Positions 1 through 8,025 of a DNA stretch of 38,900 bases are shown in pieces. Within the stretch, counting starts at the first letter, position 1; the number at the start of each line of letters is the position of its first letter. A program made the translations under genes and the position numbers. The notes beneath the pieces were generated by a model. It ran no database searches. It saw only the letters and a list, made by a program, of their open reading frames with translations, and was not told where the DNA came from. The DNA comes from Deltaproteobacteria bacterium. GTDB taxonomy: Bacteria; Desulfobacterota; Desulfuromonadia; Geobacterales; Geobacteraceae. The stretch lies in NCBI GenBank assembly GCA_021847245.1, contig JAJZUC010000022.1, positions 1-38,900 of the forward strand, in the 5' to 3' direction.

Positions 1-1212
1 GTTGGCCAGGGCGGCGACGACCCATTTCTTGGCGTTGGTGTAGGCATCCCGCGTCGCCGTGATGCTCTTCTCCGCCTCCTGCAGTTCGAGGTACGCCTTC
101 CTGATCTGGAGGGGGATATTGGTCTCCGCATAGGTCCTGGTGCTCAGGAGCCGGTCGTACCGGGCCTGCTCCGCCGCCACCTTGGCCCCGGTGATCCCGA
201 AGTCGAGCTTCCATTTGAGCCCCAGGGCCACCCCACCCCAGAGGTGGTTGAACTGGTCGGGGACCCAGGGGTTGCTGACCCGGTCCCGTTTCTCGGCATA
301 GGCCGCGGAGAGGTAGCCGCCGAGGAAGAAGTCGGGCCAGTAGGCCGCCTTTGCCGCCTCCACGAGCGCCTGGCGTGCCAGGAGCCCTTCCCTGACCTGC
401 CGGTACTCGGGGCGCTGGGTCCGGGACGCATCGAGGTATGTCGGCAGGGGAGCCGTCACCGTCTCGTCGGGGGTGAGCCGCCCGGTCGCTATGTCGAACG
501 GCGCGTCGGGGGGGAGCCCGATCCGGGTGCGCAGCGCCGCAAGGGCGAGCTCTTCCCCTTTCCGCGCCTCTTCCAGGTACTTGGCGACCTCCCCGGAAAA
601 GGCGTCCAGCTTGTAGATATCCAGGTCGTCCACGTTGGGGGAACCCTTGTCGAGGTATTCCCGGGCCTTCTTCCTCGCCTTGTCCAGGTCCTCCTGCACC
701 TCCAGCACCACCTCTTTCAGCTCCCGGGCGAGGAGGAGGCCGTAGTAGTACTCCTTCACCTGCAGCGTCACCTCGTTGCGCCGCTGTTCCTTCTTCGCCC
801 GGTCCACCTCGATCCCGTGGCTTGCGGCCTTCATGCTCTCGCTGATCTTGCCGAAGGTGTAGAGGGGCTGCACCAGGGTCGCGTCACCCCGGGTGAACCA
901 GGTGAGCCGGTCCGTCTGGTTGATGCTGTCGGGAGAGGAAACCTGGTTTCCCCGCGCCTGGGGGACGGGACCGATGAGCCCGAGAAAATCGACCTGGGGA
1001 TAACGGTGCGCCTTCGCCTCAGCCAGCTTCGATGCGGCCAGATCGATGTCCGCCTGGGATTCCCCCAGTTCCGGGGCGACGGTGAGGGCATTCCTGATGC
1101 AGTCGTTGAGGTCGAGGACGCGCTTTCCCCCGTCGGTCCCGGCGGCACGACCGGCCGTGGCGCCGAGAAGGAGCATGCCGCAGACAAGTGCCGATAATGC
1201 TTTCATCTTCAT
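1..1212 (-). CDS. TolC-family outer-membrane efflux protein (3' end beyond the window)
   Basis: The frame is open for 404 codons from 1212 to the left edge, so the C-terminus is missing. The ATG at 1212 follows a GGAGG Shine-Dalgarno at good spacing; a second in-frame ATG lies two codons on. The N-terminus is a signal peptide ending near 'ATAGRAAG', then 'LDLNDCIRNALTVAPEL', the typical first helix of outer-membrane efflux proteins. Long amphipathic helices follow (for example 'EVVLEVQEDLDKARKKAREY'), and 'LGLKWKLDFG' fits a beta-barrel strand. TolC proteins form trimeric outer-membrane channels with a periplasmic helical tunnel. The gene begins 12 bases after mlaD in the same direction, so it is almost certainly the last known gene of the mla operon. 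Inference: it may provide the outer-membrane side of the MCE transporter instead of serving a drug pump, since no membrane-fusion protein is nearby. Confidence 0.88.
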   Translation of the reverse strand, partial: MKMKALSALVCGMLLLGATAGRAAGTDGGKRVLDLNDCIRNALTVAPELGESQADIDLAASKLAEAKAHRYPQVDFLGLIGPVPQARGNQVSSPDSINQTDRLTWFTRGDATLVQPLYTFGKISESMKAASHGIEVDRAKKEQRRNEVTLQVKEYYYGLLLARELKEVVLEVQEDLDKARKKAREYLDKGSPNVDDLDIYKLDAFSGEVAKYLEEARKGEELALAALRTRIGLPPDAPFDIATGRLTPDETVTAPLPTYLDASRTQRPEYRQVREGLLARQALVEAAKAAYWPDFFLGGYLSAAYAEKRDRVSNPWVPDQFNHLWGGVALGLKWKLDFGITGAKVAAEQARYDRLLSTRTYAETNIPLQIRKAYLELQEAEKSITATRDAYTNAKKWVVAALAN

Positions 1213-1224
1213 GGTCTCCCTCCG

Positions 1225-1674
1225 TCAGTCAACCTTTCCATGGATGTATTTGCTGAGCAACTCCTCCAGGTCCACGGACGACTCGGTGTCGAGAATCGTG
1301 CCGTTGTTGGCGATGATCTTGTCGGACCCCCCCGGGGAGAGATTGATGAACTTGTCGCCGATGATCCCCCGGGTGCGGACCGAGGCGATGGTGTCGTCCT
1401 GGAGCTTGACCCCCACCCGGATCTTCAGGTGGACCCGGGCCCGGTCGGTCTTCTGGTCGAGATCGATCCGGTCGACCCGCCCCACCTCCCCCCCCGCCAG
1501 CTCCACGGACGCTCCGTCCTTGAGCCCGGAAATGGAGTCGAACTCGGCACTCACCTCGTAGTAATCCCCCCCCACGAGCTCCATCTTGCCGAGCTTGATG
1601 GAGAGCCAGGAGAGGCAGAGGAGGCCGGCGAGGACGAAGAGCCCGACGATCAGTTCAAGGGTGATTCTTTTCAT
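1225..1674 (-). CDS. mlaD: MlaD-type MCE-domain periplasmic lipid-binding protein
   Basis: This 149-residue protein has one N-terminal membrane anchor (about residues 5-25, 'LELIVGLFVLAGLLCLSWLS') and a single MCE domain (about 35-115) containing 'YYEVSAEFDSISGLKDGASVELAGGEVGRV' in outline and the typical 'TRGIIGDKFINLSPGG' segment. MlaD hexamers sit on the MlaFE ABC transporter and pass phospholipids through a central pore between the inner membrane and periplasmic carriers. The length matches the short MlaD class and not the multi-MCE PqiB/YebT type. It lies 67 bases after mlaF and 12 bases before the TolC-family gene. The ribosome-binding site is weak (AGGTG). The C-terminus is short and ends in 'HGKVD'. 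Confidence 0.92.
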   Translation of the reverse strand: MKRITLELIVGLFVLAGLLCLSWLSIKLGKMELVGGDYYEVSAEFDSISGLKDGASVELAGGEVGRVDRIDLDQKTDRARVHLKIRVGVKLQDDTIASVRTRGIIGDKFINLSPGGSDKIIANNGTILDTESSVDLEELLSKYIHGKVD

Positions 1675-1741
1675 GGCTGCACCTGTATCATGATTACCTT
1701 TGGAAGCTTATGTTTCCCGGCAGCTTCGGAAGAAAACGGCC

Positions 1742-2488
1742 TCACACGAAGTGGATCGGTCCTTCCAGGCTGCCGCTGATGAACTGCTTCACCACCGGGT
1801 GTTCGGAGCGCTGGATCTCCTCCGGGGTCCCCATCTCGATGATCCTGCCGCGGTAGAGCATCGCCACGTAGTCCGAGATGTCGAAGATCTCCGGGATCTC
1901 GTGGGAGACGATCACCGCCGTGAAGCCGAACCGGCTGTGGGTATCCTTGATCAACTGGTGGATGGCGCGGCAGATGATCGGGTCGAGGCCGGTGGTCGGC
2001 TCGTCGAAGAGGATGATCCGCGGGTTGAGGAGCAGCGCCCGGGCAAGCCCCACCCGCTTCTTCATCCCGCCGGAGAGCTCGTCGGGGAACTTGTCGTCCA
2101 CCCCCTTGAGCCCCACGTGCTCCAGCGCCTCGTGGACCTTGTCGCGGATCTCGTCGCGGGAGAGCCGGGTCTTCTCCTCCAGCGGAAAGGCGACGTTCTC
2201 GAAGACGCTCATGGAGTCGAAGAGGGCGGCGTTCTGGAAGAGCATCCCGAACCGCTCCCGCACCCGGTTGAGTTCTCCCCGCCGCATGACGGTGATGTCC
2301 TCCCCCTCGACGTAGACCTTGCCCGCGTCGGGCTGCAGCAGGCCGATCATATGCTTGAGCAGCACGCTCTTCCCCTCCCCCGAGGGGCCGATCACCGCGG
2401 TGATCTTCCCGGGCGGGATCTCCACCGAGAGCCGGTCGAGAACCACCTGGCTGCCGAACGACTTTTCCACCTCGACGAGCTTGATCAC
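1742..2488 (-). CDS. mlaF: MlaF-type ABC transporter ATP-binding protein
   Basis: This is the ATPase of the MCE lipid transporter, 248 residues. The Walker A is 'GPSGEGKS', the signature is 'LSGGMKKRVGLARAL', and the Walker B is 'IILFDEPTTGLDP' followed by the H-loop 'IVSHEI'. The 'GEGKS' Walker A and 'SGGMKKR' signature are characteristic of MlaF/Ttg2A proteins. I chose GTG at 2488 ('VIKLVEVEKSFGS'), which overlaps the stop of mlaE as GTGA; this suggests translational coupling. The frame is open further upstream, but that stretch lies inside mlaE and has no homology-like content. The gene is transcribed with mlaE and mlaD. Confidence 0.93.
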   Translation of the reverse strand: MIKLVEVEKSFGSQVVLDRLSVEIPPGKITAVIGPSGEGKSVLLKHMIGLLQPDAGKVYVEGEDITVMRRGELNRVRERFGMLFQNAALFDSMSVFENVAFPLEEKTRLSRDEIRDKVHEALEHVGLKGVDDKFPDELSGGMKKRVGLARALLLNPRIILFDEPTTGLDPIICRAIHQLIKDTHSRFGFTAVIVSHEIPEIFDISDYVAMLYRGRIIEMGTPEEIQRSEHPVVKQFISGSLEGPIHFV

Positions 2489-3255
2489 AGCATCACCGAC
2501 GTCAGGAAATAATCCCACACCAGCACCAGCACCGACGCCATCACCACCGCCTCGGTGGTGGCCCGGGAGACCCCCTCGGCGCCGTGGCCGGCGTAGTACC
2601 CCTTGTAGCAGCAGATCCAGGAGATGATGACGCCGAAGGAGACCGACTTGACGAAGCCGGACCAGACGTCCTTCCACTCGACGCTCTTCTCCATCTGGTA
2701 GAAGTAGGCCCCCTCGTTCACCCCGAGGAGCTTCACCCCCACGAGGTAGCCGCCGTAGATCCCGACCACGTCGAAGATGGCGCAGAGAAGCGGCAGCGCC
2801 ACCAGCGCCCCGAGCACCTTGGGGGAGACGAGATACTTGAACGGCTCCAGCGCCATGGTCTTGAGGGCGTCGATCTGCTCGGTGATCTTCTTGATCCCGA
2901 TCTCGGCGGTGATGGCGCTTCCGGCCCGTCCCGTCACCATCAGGGCCGAGAGGACCGGCCCCAGCTCCCGGATGAGGGAGAGGGCCACGGCCGAGCCGAG
3001 GAGCCCCTCGGAGCCGAACTTGGCCAGGGTGTAGTACCCCTGGAGCCCGAGGACCATGCCGGTGAAGGCGGCGGTGAGAAAGATGACGAAGAGGGATTTG
3101 GCGCCGATGAAATGGACCTGCTTGAAGACGTGGATCGGTTTCCCCGGGTCGCGGACGATGATGTAGAGGGCGTAGAGGATGAAGATCAGCATCCGCCCCA
3201 TCTCGCGGACGACGAAGAGGGTGACGGCGCCCAGTTTTTCGATGACGTCACGCAC
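2485..3255 (-). CDS. mlaE: MlaE-type ABC transporter permease
   Basis: This 256-residue inner-membrane permease has an amphipathic N-terminus and about five hydrophobic segments. The family hallmark is 'RELGPVLSALMVTGRAGSAITAEIG' in outline (about residues 95-120), which together with 'MVLGLQGYYTLAKFG' identifies the MlaE/TrnL-type permease. It dimerises and pairs with the MlaF ATPase and MlaD hexamer. The start is GTG at 3255 with GGAG about eight bases upstream. It is the first gene of the operon and lies 37 bases downstream of a strong predicted promoter. No MlaB (STAS) or MlaC (periplasmic carrier) gene is next to it. Confidence 0.94.
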   Translation of the reverse strand: MRDVIEKLGAVTLFVVREMGRMLIFILYALYIIVRDPGKPIHVFKQVHFIGAKSLFVIFLTAAFTGMVLGLQGYYTLAKFGSEGLLGSAVALSLIRELGPVLSALMVTGRAGSAITAEIGIKKITEQIDALKTMALEPFKYLVSPKVLGALVALPLLCAIFDVVGIYGGYLVGVKLLGVNEGAYFYQMEKSVEWKDVWSGFVKSVSFGVIISWICCYKGYYAGHGAEGVSRATTEAVVMASVLVLVWDYFLTSVML

Positions 3256-3291
3256 GAAGGGGCTCCCGCAAATGGCGTTGTCGGAAAACTA

Positions 3292-3319
3292 AGTATAGGT
3301 GAAGATGGCGCGATGTAAA
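3292..3319 (-). promoter_or_regulatory. Sigma70-type promoter for the mla-tolC operon
   Basis: On the minus strand, TTTACA (3319-3314) and TATACT (3297-3292) are separated by 16 bases; each hexamer matches consensus at five of six positions. Transcription would start near 3285, about 30 bases before the GTG of mlaE. This suggests the lipid-transport operon is transcribed independently of the gapN operon upstream. Confidence 0.6.
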
Positions 3320-3340
3320 GGCGCCGGGGCTGGCACCGTC

Positions 3341-3991
3341 TCAGCCGACCTCCGCGGGGGTCCGTCCCGTACCCCTCCAGCGGATCAGGAGTCTGACCGT
3401 CTCCCGCTCGTGGTGGACAAGCGACCGTATCCGGTCGAGGATCGTCAGAAAGAGCAGGGCTTCGTTGGGGGGACAGAGCCCTCCCGCGACGCGTCGCTCG
3501 TGGTCGGTGGCCGACTTCTGGCAAGAACGGAGCAGCTCGCGGCACACTCTGCAGACCGCGTGGAGATGACTCTCATGGCCGGTCCTGACTGCTTCTGCGA
3601 GGGTGCAGAGGATCATCTCCTGCTGTGTGCAGAGGGAGTCTGTCTGCTCGGCAGCCTTTTCGCAGAGCGACATCCCCTTCCCGGTCTGCTCGTACAGCGC
3701 TTCCATCAGGCTGAGGATCGTCGCGACCACCACGTGCAGGTGAGTAAGGATGCTCTGGTAGCGGAACAGCCGGCTCCTGCTCCTCACCGGCATTCCGATC
3801 ACCCGTTCGTCTTCCCGTACCGCCGTGAAGGCGATCTCCTCGATCAGGTCGTGCAGCTCCTTGAGGTCGTCGGCCGGCAGGGCTTTCCGGCGGAAGAAGG
3901 CATCTCTCCCTCTCCCGAGAATGGCGGCGACCCTGTCGATGATCGCGCCTATCTCATCCGTCTGTTCCTGCAGGGGGGGTTCGTGTGGCAT
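3341..3991 (-). CDS. Hypothetical helical protein downstream of gapN
   Basis: This 216-residue protein has no signal peptide or membrane segment. It is predicted mostly alpha-helical and carries many charged residues and several cysteines, including 'CRVCREL' and 'SLCEKAAEQTDSLC'. The pattern of long helices, such as 'IGAIIDRVAAILGRGRDAF' and 'ELHDLIEEIAFTAV', is reminiscent of PhoU-like four-helix bundles, but I see no diagnostic motif. Its ATG at 3991 lies 24 bases after the stop of the gapN-like gene, so the two are probably cotranscribed. I do not recognise a function. The two cysteine clusters could bind metal, which is speculative. Confidence 0.6.
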   Translation of the reverse strand: MPHEPPLQEQTDEIGAIIDRVAAILGRGRDAFFRRKALPADDLKELHDLIEEIAFTAVREDERVIGMPVRSRSRLFRYQSILTHLHVVVATILSLMEALYEQTGKGMSLCEKAAEQTDSLCTQQEMILCTLAEAVRTGHESHLHAVCRVCRELLRSCQKSATDHERRVAGGLCPPNEALLFLTILDRIRSLVHHERETVRLLIRWRGTGRTPAEVG

Positions 3992-4015
3992 CGTTTGTCG
4001 ATCCTTCCGTCTGGC

Positions 4016-5638
4016 TCAGAGAATGAAGTCGGTGGAGAGAAAGTTGGAGCGGTGCTCCCGCACGATGTCGGCGATGATCCCCTTGTTGGGCTCACTCTCC
4101 TTGGCCGCCACCAGGGTCCGGATCGAGAAGGCCCGCAGGGCGTCGGAGACCGAGAGGGTCCCGACGGCCGAATCCTTCCGGCCGGTGAAGGGGAAGACGT
4201 CGGGGCCCCGCTGGCACTGGCTGTTGATGTTGACCCGGGAGACCTGGTTCACCAGCGGGTCGATGAGGGTTGCCAGAAGCTGCGGGTCGCGGCCGAAGAT
4301 GCTCACCTGCTGGCCGTAGTCCGACTCCTCGATGTAGCGGACCGGCTCCGCCGTATCGGTGAACGGGACCACCGGCACCACCGGACCGAACTGCTCCTCG
4401 GTGTAGAGGCGCATCCGCGGCGTGACGGGATAGACGAGGGCCGGGTGGAAGTAGGTGCCGGCGACGCTCCCCCCCTCTTCGTTCATGACCCGGGCGCCGT
4501 GGCGCACGGCGTCGTCAACGAGCCCCGCGAGATAGACCGTCTTCCCCGGTTCGGGAAGGGGGGTGAGCATCACCGCGGGGTCCCAGGGAAGGCCGATGCC
4601 GACGGCGGAGAGGGTCCGGGAGAAGAGGGCGAGGAACTGCTCCGCCACCGATTCGTGGGCGAAGATGATCTTGATGGCGGTGCAGCGCTGGCCGTTGAAG
4701 GTGAGGCTCCCGGCGAGGCACTCCTCCACCGCCACGTGCAGGTCGGCATCGGGGAGGATGATGGCGGGGTTCTTCGCCTCCAGCCCCAGCACCGACCGGA
4801 GCCGGTGGGGCTTCGGGTGCTCCTTGTGGAGGGCGTTGGCCGCGCCGCTCGTCCCGATGAAGGCGAGGATGTCGACCCGTCCCGTCCGCATGAGCGGCGG
4901 AGTGATGGTCCGCCCCGAGCCGAAGAGGGTGTTCACCACCCCCGGCGGGAACGAGTCGCGGAAGGCCCGCAGCAGCGGCGCGAAGAGGAGCACCCCGTGG
5001 CGCGGCGGCTTGAGCAGCACCGTGTTCCCCATGATGAGGGCCGGGATGAGGGTGGTGAAGGTCTCGTTGAGGGGATAGTTGTAAGGCCCCATGCAGAGGG
5101 CGACCCCGAGGGGGGCGCGGCGGATCTGGCCAATGATCCCCTGCTCGATGACGAAGCGGGACGAGACCCGGTCGAGCTCCTTCAGGGCGTCGATGGTGTC
5201 GGCGATGTAGGCCACCGTCCGGTCGAACTCCTTGCCGGCGTCGGCGGCGGTCTTGCCGATCTCCCACATCAGGAGCCGGACCACCTCCTCGCGCCGCTCC
5301 TTCATCCGGGCGGCGAAGCCCTGTACGTGGGCGATCCTGCCGGCCACCGTCATGGTGGGCCACTTCCCCCGGCCGTTGTCGTAGGCGGCGGCCGCCGCCT
5401 CCAGCGCCGAGAGGGCGTCGGCCTCGGCCATGAGGGGGAAGCTTCCGATCCTGACCCGCTCGGGACCATCCGGCTTCAGGGCGCAGAGCGGGGAGAAGAC
5501 CTCCTGGGTCGCCCCCTCCCACCGGCGCAGTTCCCCGTTTACCAGGTACTCCCGCACCTCCTGGGGCTCCAGGCGGTTTCGGCCGGCAAACTGCTCCTGC
5601 GGGGGGAATATCGTGTCGATCCGGTCGCGAATGTTCAT
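4016..5638 (-). CDS. gapN: GapN-like NADP-dependent glyceraldehyde-3-phosphate dehydrogenase
   Basis: This aldehyde dehydrogenase superfamily enzyme has 540 residues. The catalytic cysteine is C319 in 'FNGQRCTA'. The general-base glutamate is in 'LGLEAKNPAIILPDADL', which replaces the usual 'LELGGK' and is typical of the long GAPN-like branch. The cofactor-binding segment is 'GPYNYPLNETFTTLIPALIMGN' in outline, and 'FTGRKDSAVGTLSV' is near the C-terminus. Such enzymes oxidise glyceraldehyde-3-phosphate directly to 3-phosphoglycerate with NADP, bypassing ATP formation and giving NADPH. A GGAGGGG ribosome-binding site precedes ATG 5638. Substrate is inferred from family resemblance; another aldehyde cannot be excluded. 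The following hypothetical gene is probably in the same operon. Confidence 0.82.
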   Translation of the reverse strand: MNIRDRIDTIFPPQEQFAGRNRLEPQEVREYLVNGELRRWEGATQEVFSPLCALKPDGPERVRIGSFPLMAEADALSALEAAAAAYDNGRGKWPTMTVAGRIAHVQGFAARMKERREEVVRLLMWEIGKTAADAGKEFDRTVAYIADTIDALKELDRVSSRFVIEQGIIGQIRRAPLGVALCMGPYNYPLNETFTTLIPALIMGNTVLLKPPRHGVLLFAPLLRAFRDSFPPGVVNTLFGSGRTITPPLMRTGRVDILAFIGTSGAANALHKEHPKPHRLRSVLGLEAKNPAIILPDADLHVAVEECLAGSLTFNGQRCTAIKIIFAHESVAEQFLALFSRTLSAVGIGLPWDPAVMLTPLPEPGKTVYLAGLVDDAVRHGARVMNEEGGSVAGTYFHPALVYPVTPRMRLYTEEQFGPVVPVVPFTDTAEPVRYIEESDYGQQVSIFGRDPQLLATLIDPLVNQVSRVNINSQCQRGPDVFPFTGRKDSAVGTLSVSDALRAFSIRTLVAAKESEPNKGIIADIVREHRSNFLSTDFIL

Positions 5639-5702
5639 CGGGATCCCCTCCGTTTGCTTCCTTTCTGCAATTCAGCAAGCTGTTGAAAAACCATGATAGA
5701 CA

Positions 5703-5730
5703 AGTTTAAAGGGCTCCCGTCGATAATCAA
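5703..5730 (-). promoter_or_regulatory. Possible promoter for the gapN operon
   Basis: On the minus strand, TTGATT (5730-5725) and TAAACT (5708-5703) are 16 bases apart, about 70 bases upstream of the gapN start. The match is moderate and the intergenic region is divergent with the hydrolase gene on the plus strand. Confidence 0.3.
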
Positions 5731-5808
5731 GCGCCCTGTCCCTCTTAGTTGCCAAAGGACCGCCATGTGATACCGTTTTGGAGGGTAAATCCGGTCAAGG
5801 AGGATGCC

Positions 5809-6615
5809 ATGAAAAAGGTACTGCTTCCCCTGTTCTGTCTTGGACTTTTCACCTTCTGGAGCGTCCCCCGCGCCGCGCTTGCCGCGGTTCGGACCAGCGA
5901 GGTCGAGTACCGTGCCGGCGAGGTGATCATGAAGGGGTATCTCGCCTGGGACGACGCGGTGAAGGGGAAACGCCCCGGGATCCTCGTGGTTCACGAGTGG
6001 TGGGGACTCAACGACTACGCCCGCCGCCGGGCCCGGATGCTGGCGGGGCTGGGCTATACGGCGCTGGCGGTGGACATGTACGGCGGCGGCCGGGTGGCGT
6101 CGCATCCGGACGCCGCCGGAAAGTTTGCGGGCGAGGTGCTGAAAAACCTCGATCTCATGACGGCCCGATTCAACGCGGCGCTGGAGCTGCTGAAAGGGCA
6201 GCCCACCGTTGATCCCGGCCGGATCGGCGCCATCGGCTACTGCTTCGGCGGCGCGGTGGTGCTGGAGATGGCCCGGCAGGGGGAGGCTCTTGCAGGGGTG
6301 GCAAGCTTCCACGGCAGCCTTGCCCTGCCGCAGCCGGCCGGGCCGGGACCGGTGAAGGCGAAGGTGCTGGTCATGAACGGCGGCGCCGACAGCTTCATCA
6401 CCCCCGAGCAGGGAGGCGCGTTCACCGCCGGGCTGGCGAAGGCGGGGGCCGGCTTCCGGTTCATCAACTATGCGGGGGTGAAACACTCCTTCACCAACCC
6501 CGATGCCGACGCCTTGGGGAAGAAGTTCGGGCTCGACATCGCCTATGACGCCGCTGCCGACCGCCGGTCGTGGGACGAGATGCGGCGGTTTTTCCGGGGG
6601 CTGTTCGGCGGATAG
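5809..6615 (+). CDS. Secreted dienelactone hydrolase family protein
   Basis: The protein has 268 residues. ATG at 5809 follows a strong AAGGAGG site; an upstream in-frame start lacks both a ribosome-binding site and a signal peptide. Residues 1-25 form a signal peptide (ending near 'PRAALA'), so the enzyme is periplasmic or exported. The alpha/beta-hydrolase core has 'GILVVHEWWGLNDY' (oxyanion region), the nucleophile cysteine in 'GYCFGGAVVLE', the aspartate in 'VMNGGADSFI' and the histidine in 'YAGVKHSFTNPDA'. The Cys-Asp-His triad is that of dienelactone hydrolases, but most genomic members have unknown substrates, probably esters or lactones. It stands alone between divergent and convergent neighbours. 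Confidence 0.88.
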   Translation: MKKVLLPLFCLGLFTFWSVPRAALAAVRTSEVEYRAGEVIMKGYLAWDDAVKGKRPGILVVHEWWGLNDYARRRARMLAGLGYTALAVDMYGGGRVASHPDAAGKFAGEVLKNLDLMTARFNAALELLKGQPTVDPGRIGAIGYCFGGAVVLEMARQGEALAGVASFHGSLALPQPAGPGPVKAKVLVMNGGADSFITPEQGGAFTAGLAKAGAGFRFINYAGVKHSFTNPDADALGKKFGLDIAYDAAADRRSWDEMRRFFRGLFGG

Positions 6616-6669
6616 GGTTTGGCCAGGCGGGGCGCCCCATGCCGCCGGCCTTCCGGAAGGGGGACGAGG

Positions 6670-7236
6670 TTACACGGCGGCCCGGTGGCTGCGGTGGAGG
6701 GCGCGGACGACCCCCAGGGAGTAACGGGGGGAGTCGTTCAGACGGTCGAGGAACAGCCCGAAGAGTTCGGCCAGGAAGGGGAGCTGGCTGGTGAGGAAGT
6801 GGTCGCCGTCCACCAGGAAGAGCTCTGCCCGGTGCTGGCCGGCAAACCGGACCGAGTGCTCCGCGGGGATCACGTCGTCGTTCCAGCCATGGACGATGAC
6901 GGTTTTCTGGGCGACGGGGGCCGGGGACTGGACCGCGTAGCCGGGAAGGTAGAAGGCCGGCGCCATCAGGAAAAGCCCCACCGGATTTACGGTGTTCGAG
7001 GCGACGGTGGCCACGTATCCCCCCATGCTGGAGCCGACCAGGACCATCGGCCTTTTTTCCCGGGCGTAGCGATCCACGAATCGCTGCACCCGCCCATCCG
7101 GGTTGGGAAGGTCGGTGAAATCGAGACTCTCGGTCGCAAAGCCCCGGTCATGGGCCACATCGGACAGGGCGTTAATCTTGGCCCCCCTCGGGCTGCTTTC
7201 CTTGCCGTGGGAGAAGATGACGATCCCTTTGCTCAT
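6670..7236 (-). CDS. Alpha/beta-hydrolase fold protein (YqiA/RBBP9-like)
   Basis: This small 188-residue cytoplasmic hydrolase begins 'MSKGIVIFSHGKESSPRG' and has the nucleophile elbow 'VLVGSSMGGYVA' with Ser in GSSMGG. An acidic residue lies in 'VHGWNDDVIPAEHS' and the His in 'VDGDHFLTS'. The triad and length resemble YqiA-type esterases or UPF0227 proteins. The natural substrate is unknown. The ATG at 7236 is preceded by GGAGGGAGC. It converges with the dienelactone hydrolase gene (54-base gap) and starts 168 bases after the end of the CAP-domain gene on the same strand. Confidence 0.8.
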   Translation of the reverse strand: MSKGIVIFSHGKESSPRGAKINALSDVAHDRGFATESLDFTDLPNPDGRVQRFVDRYAREKRPMVLVGSSMGGYVATVASNTVNPVGLFLMAPAFYLPGYAVQSPAPVAQKTVIVHGWNDDVIPAEHSVRFAGQHRAELFLVDGDHFLTSQLPFLAELFGLFLDRLNDSPRYSLGVVRALHRSHRAAV

Positions 7237-7404
7237 GGTCCGCTCCCTCCGTGGCGCCCGCCGGCCGTTCGCGGCCAGCGCCTCATTCCGCCACTTCTAT
7301 TATCGCATCTTCCGGGAACAACTCTAACTTACAGAGAATTCTAACGGCAGCCGGGCCGAATGCAACGGTTGCCGTGAAGAAAAACACTCCCTGCCCGTTC
7401 AATC

Positions 7405-8025
7405 TCACTCTTCCCGGAACCCGCCGGCAAAGTCGATGGCGCAGGCGGTGCCGTAGACGGGGTGGGGAGCGCAGGCGACGCCGGCCACGCCGAAGGCGGG
7501 GGAGAAGATGTTTTTCCGGTGCCCGCGGCCCGGGACCCCGTCGTCGATGATCAGTTGCATCACCACGGCGCGTGGGGCGTCGGGGCCGTAGCTCACGTTC
7601 TCGCCGATGGTCCGCTTCCATTCTCCCTGGCGCTCGATCCGTTGCCGCATCCCTGCGTCGCCGCTGCCGTGCCCCGTGGCGCCGCTTGCTCCCTGCTCCC
7701 GCACGAGTTCCGCCGCCGCCCGGGCGAGCCCGTCGGACCAGCCGAGGGGAGGAAGGGGCCCCTGGCGCCGGAGAAAACGGATCGCCTCGTCCACCCCCCT
7801 CGTCCCCTCGCTGGTGACGATCCGGGTCCGGCTGCCGGGAACCAGGTAGTACCTCCCCTTGAAGTGGGAACGGTATTCTGCCAGGTGCCCGGCGTAAGCG
7901 CGGGGATCGGTGCGCGCCGCATTCAATTCGTCAAGAATCCCCCGCTCCGGAGGGATGGCGCCGCCGGCGGCGGGAAGGAGGACGAGGACCGTCAGGAGCA
8001 GCGCGAAGGCGAGTCGGCGGATCAT
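7405..8025 (-). CDS. Secreted CAP/SCP-domain protein
   Basis: This 206-residue protein starts at ATG 8025, which overlaps the stop of the methyltransferase gene as ATGA. An N-terminal hydrophobic signal peptide (about residues 1-22, ending 'PAAGGA') is followed by 'GILDELNAARTDPRAYAGHL', the first conserved block of CAP (cysteine-rich secretory/SCP/PR-1) domains. The later blocks are 'TGHGSGDAGMRQRIE', 'TIGENVSYG' and 'GHRKNIFSPAFGVAGVAC', with the conserved His and Glu. Bacterial CAP proteins are extracytoplasmic and their activities are mostly undefined. The frame is open further upstream, but that part lies inside the methyltransferase gene and is rejected. Confidence 0.87.
   Translation of the reverse strand: MIRRLAFALLLTVLVLLPAAGGAIPPERGILDELNAARTDPRAYAGHLAEYRSHFKGRYYLVPGSRTRIVTSEGTRGVDEAIRFLRRQGPLPPLGWSDGLARAAAELVREQGASGATGHGSGDAGMRQRIERQGEWKRTIGENVSYGPDAPRAVVMQLIIDDGVPGRGHRKNIFSPAFGVAGVACAPHPVYGTACAIDFAGGFREE

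Noticed and set aside
3299..5686. A very long open frame (about 795 codons) on the plus strand opposite the gapN-like gene and its neighbour.
   Set aside because: It is a GC-rich mirror frame: the composition is Gly/Arg/Asp/His-biased without any domain, and both genes on the minus strand have clear families and ribosome-binding sites.
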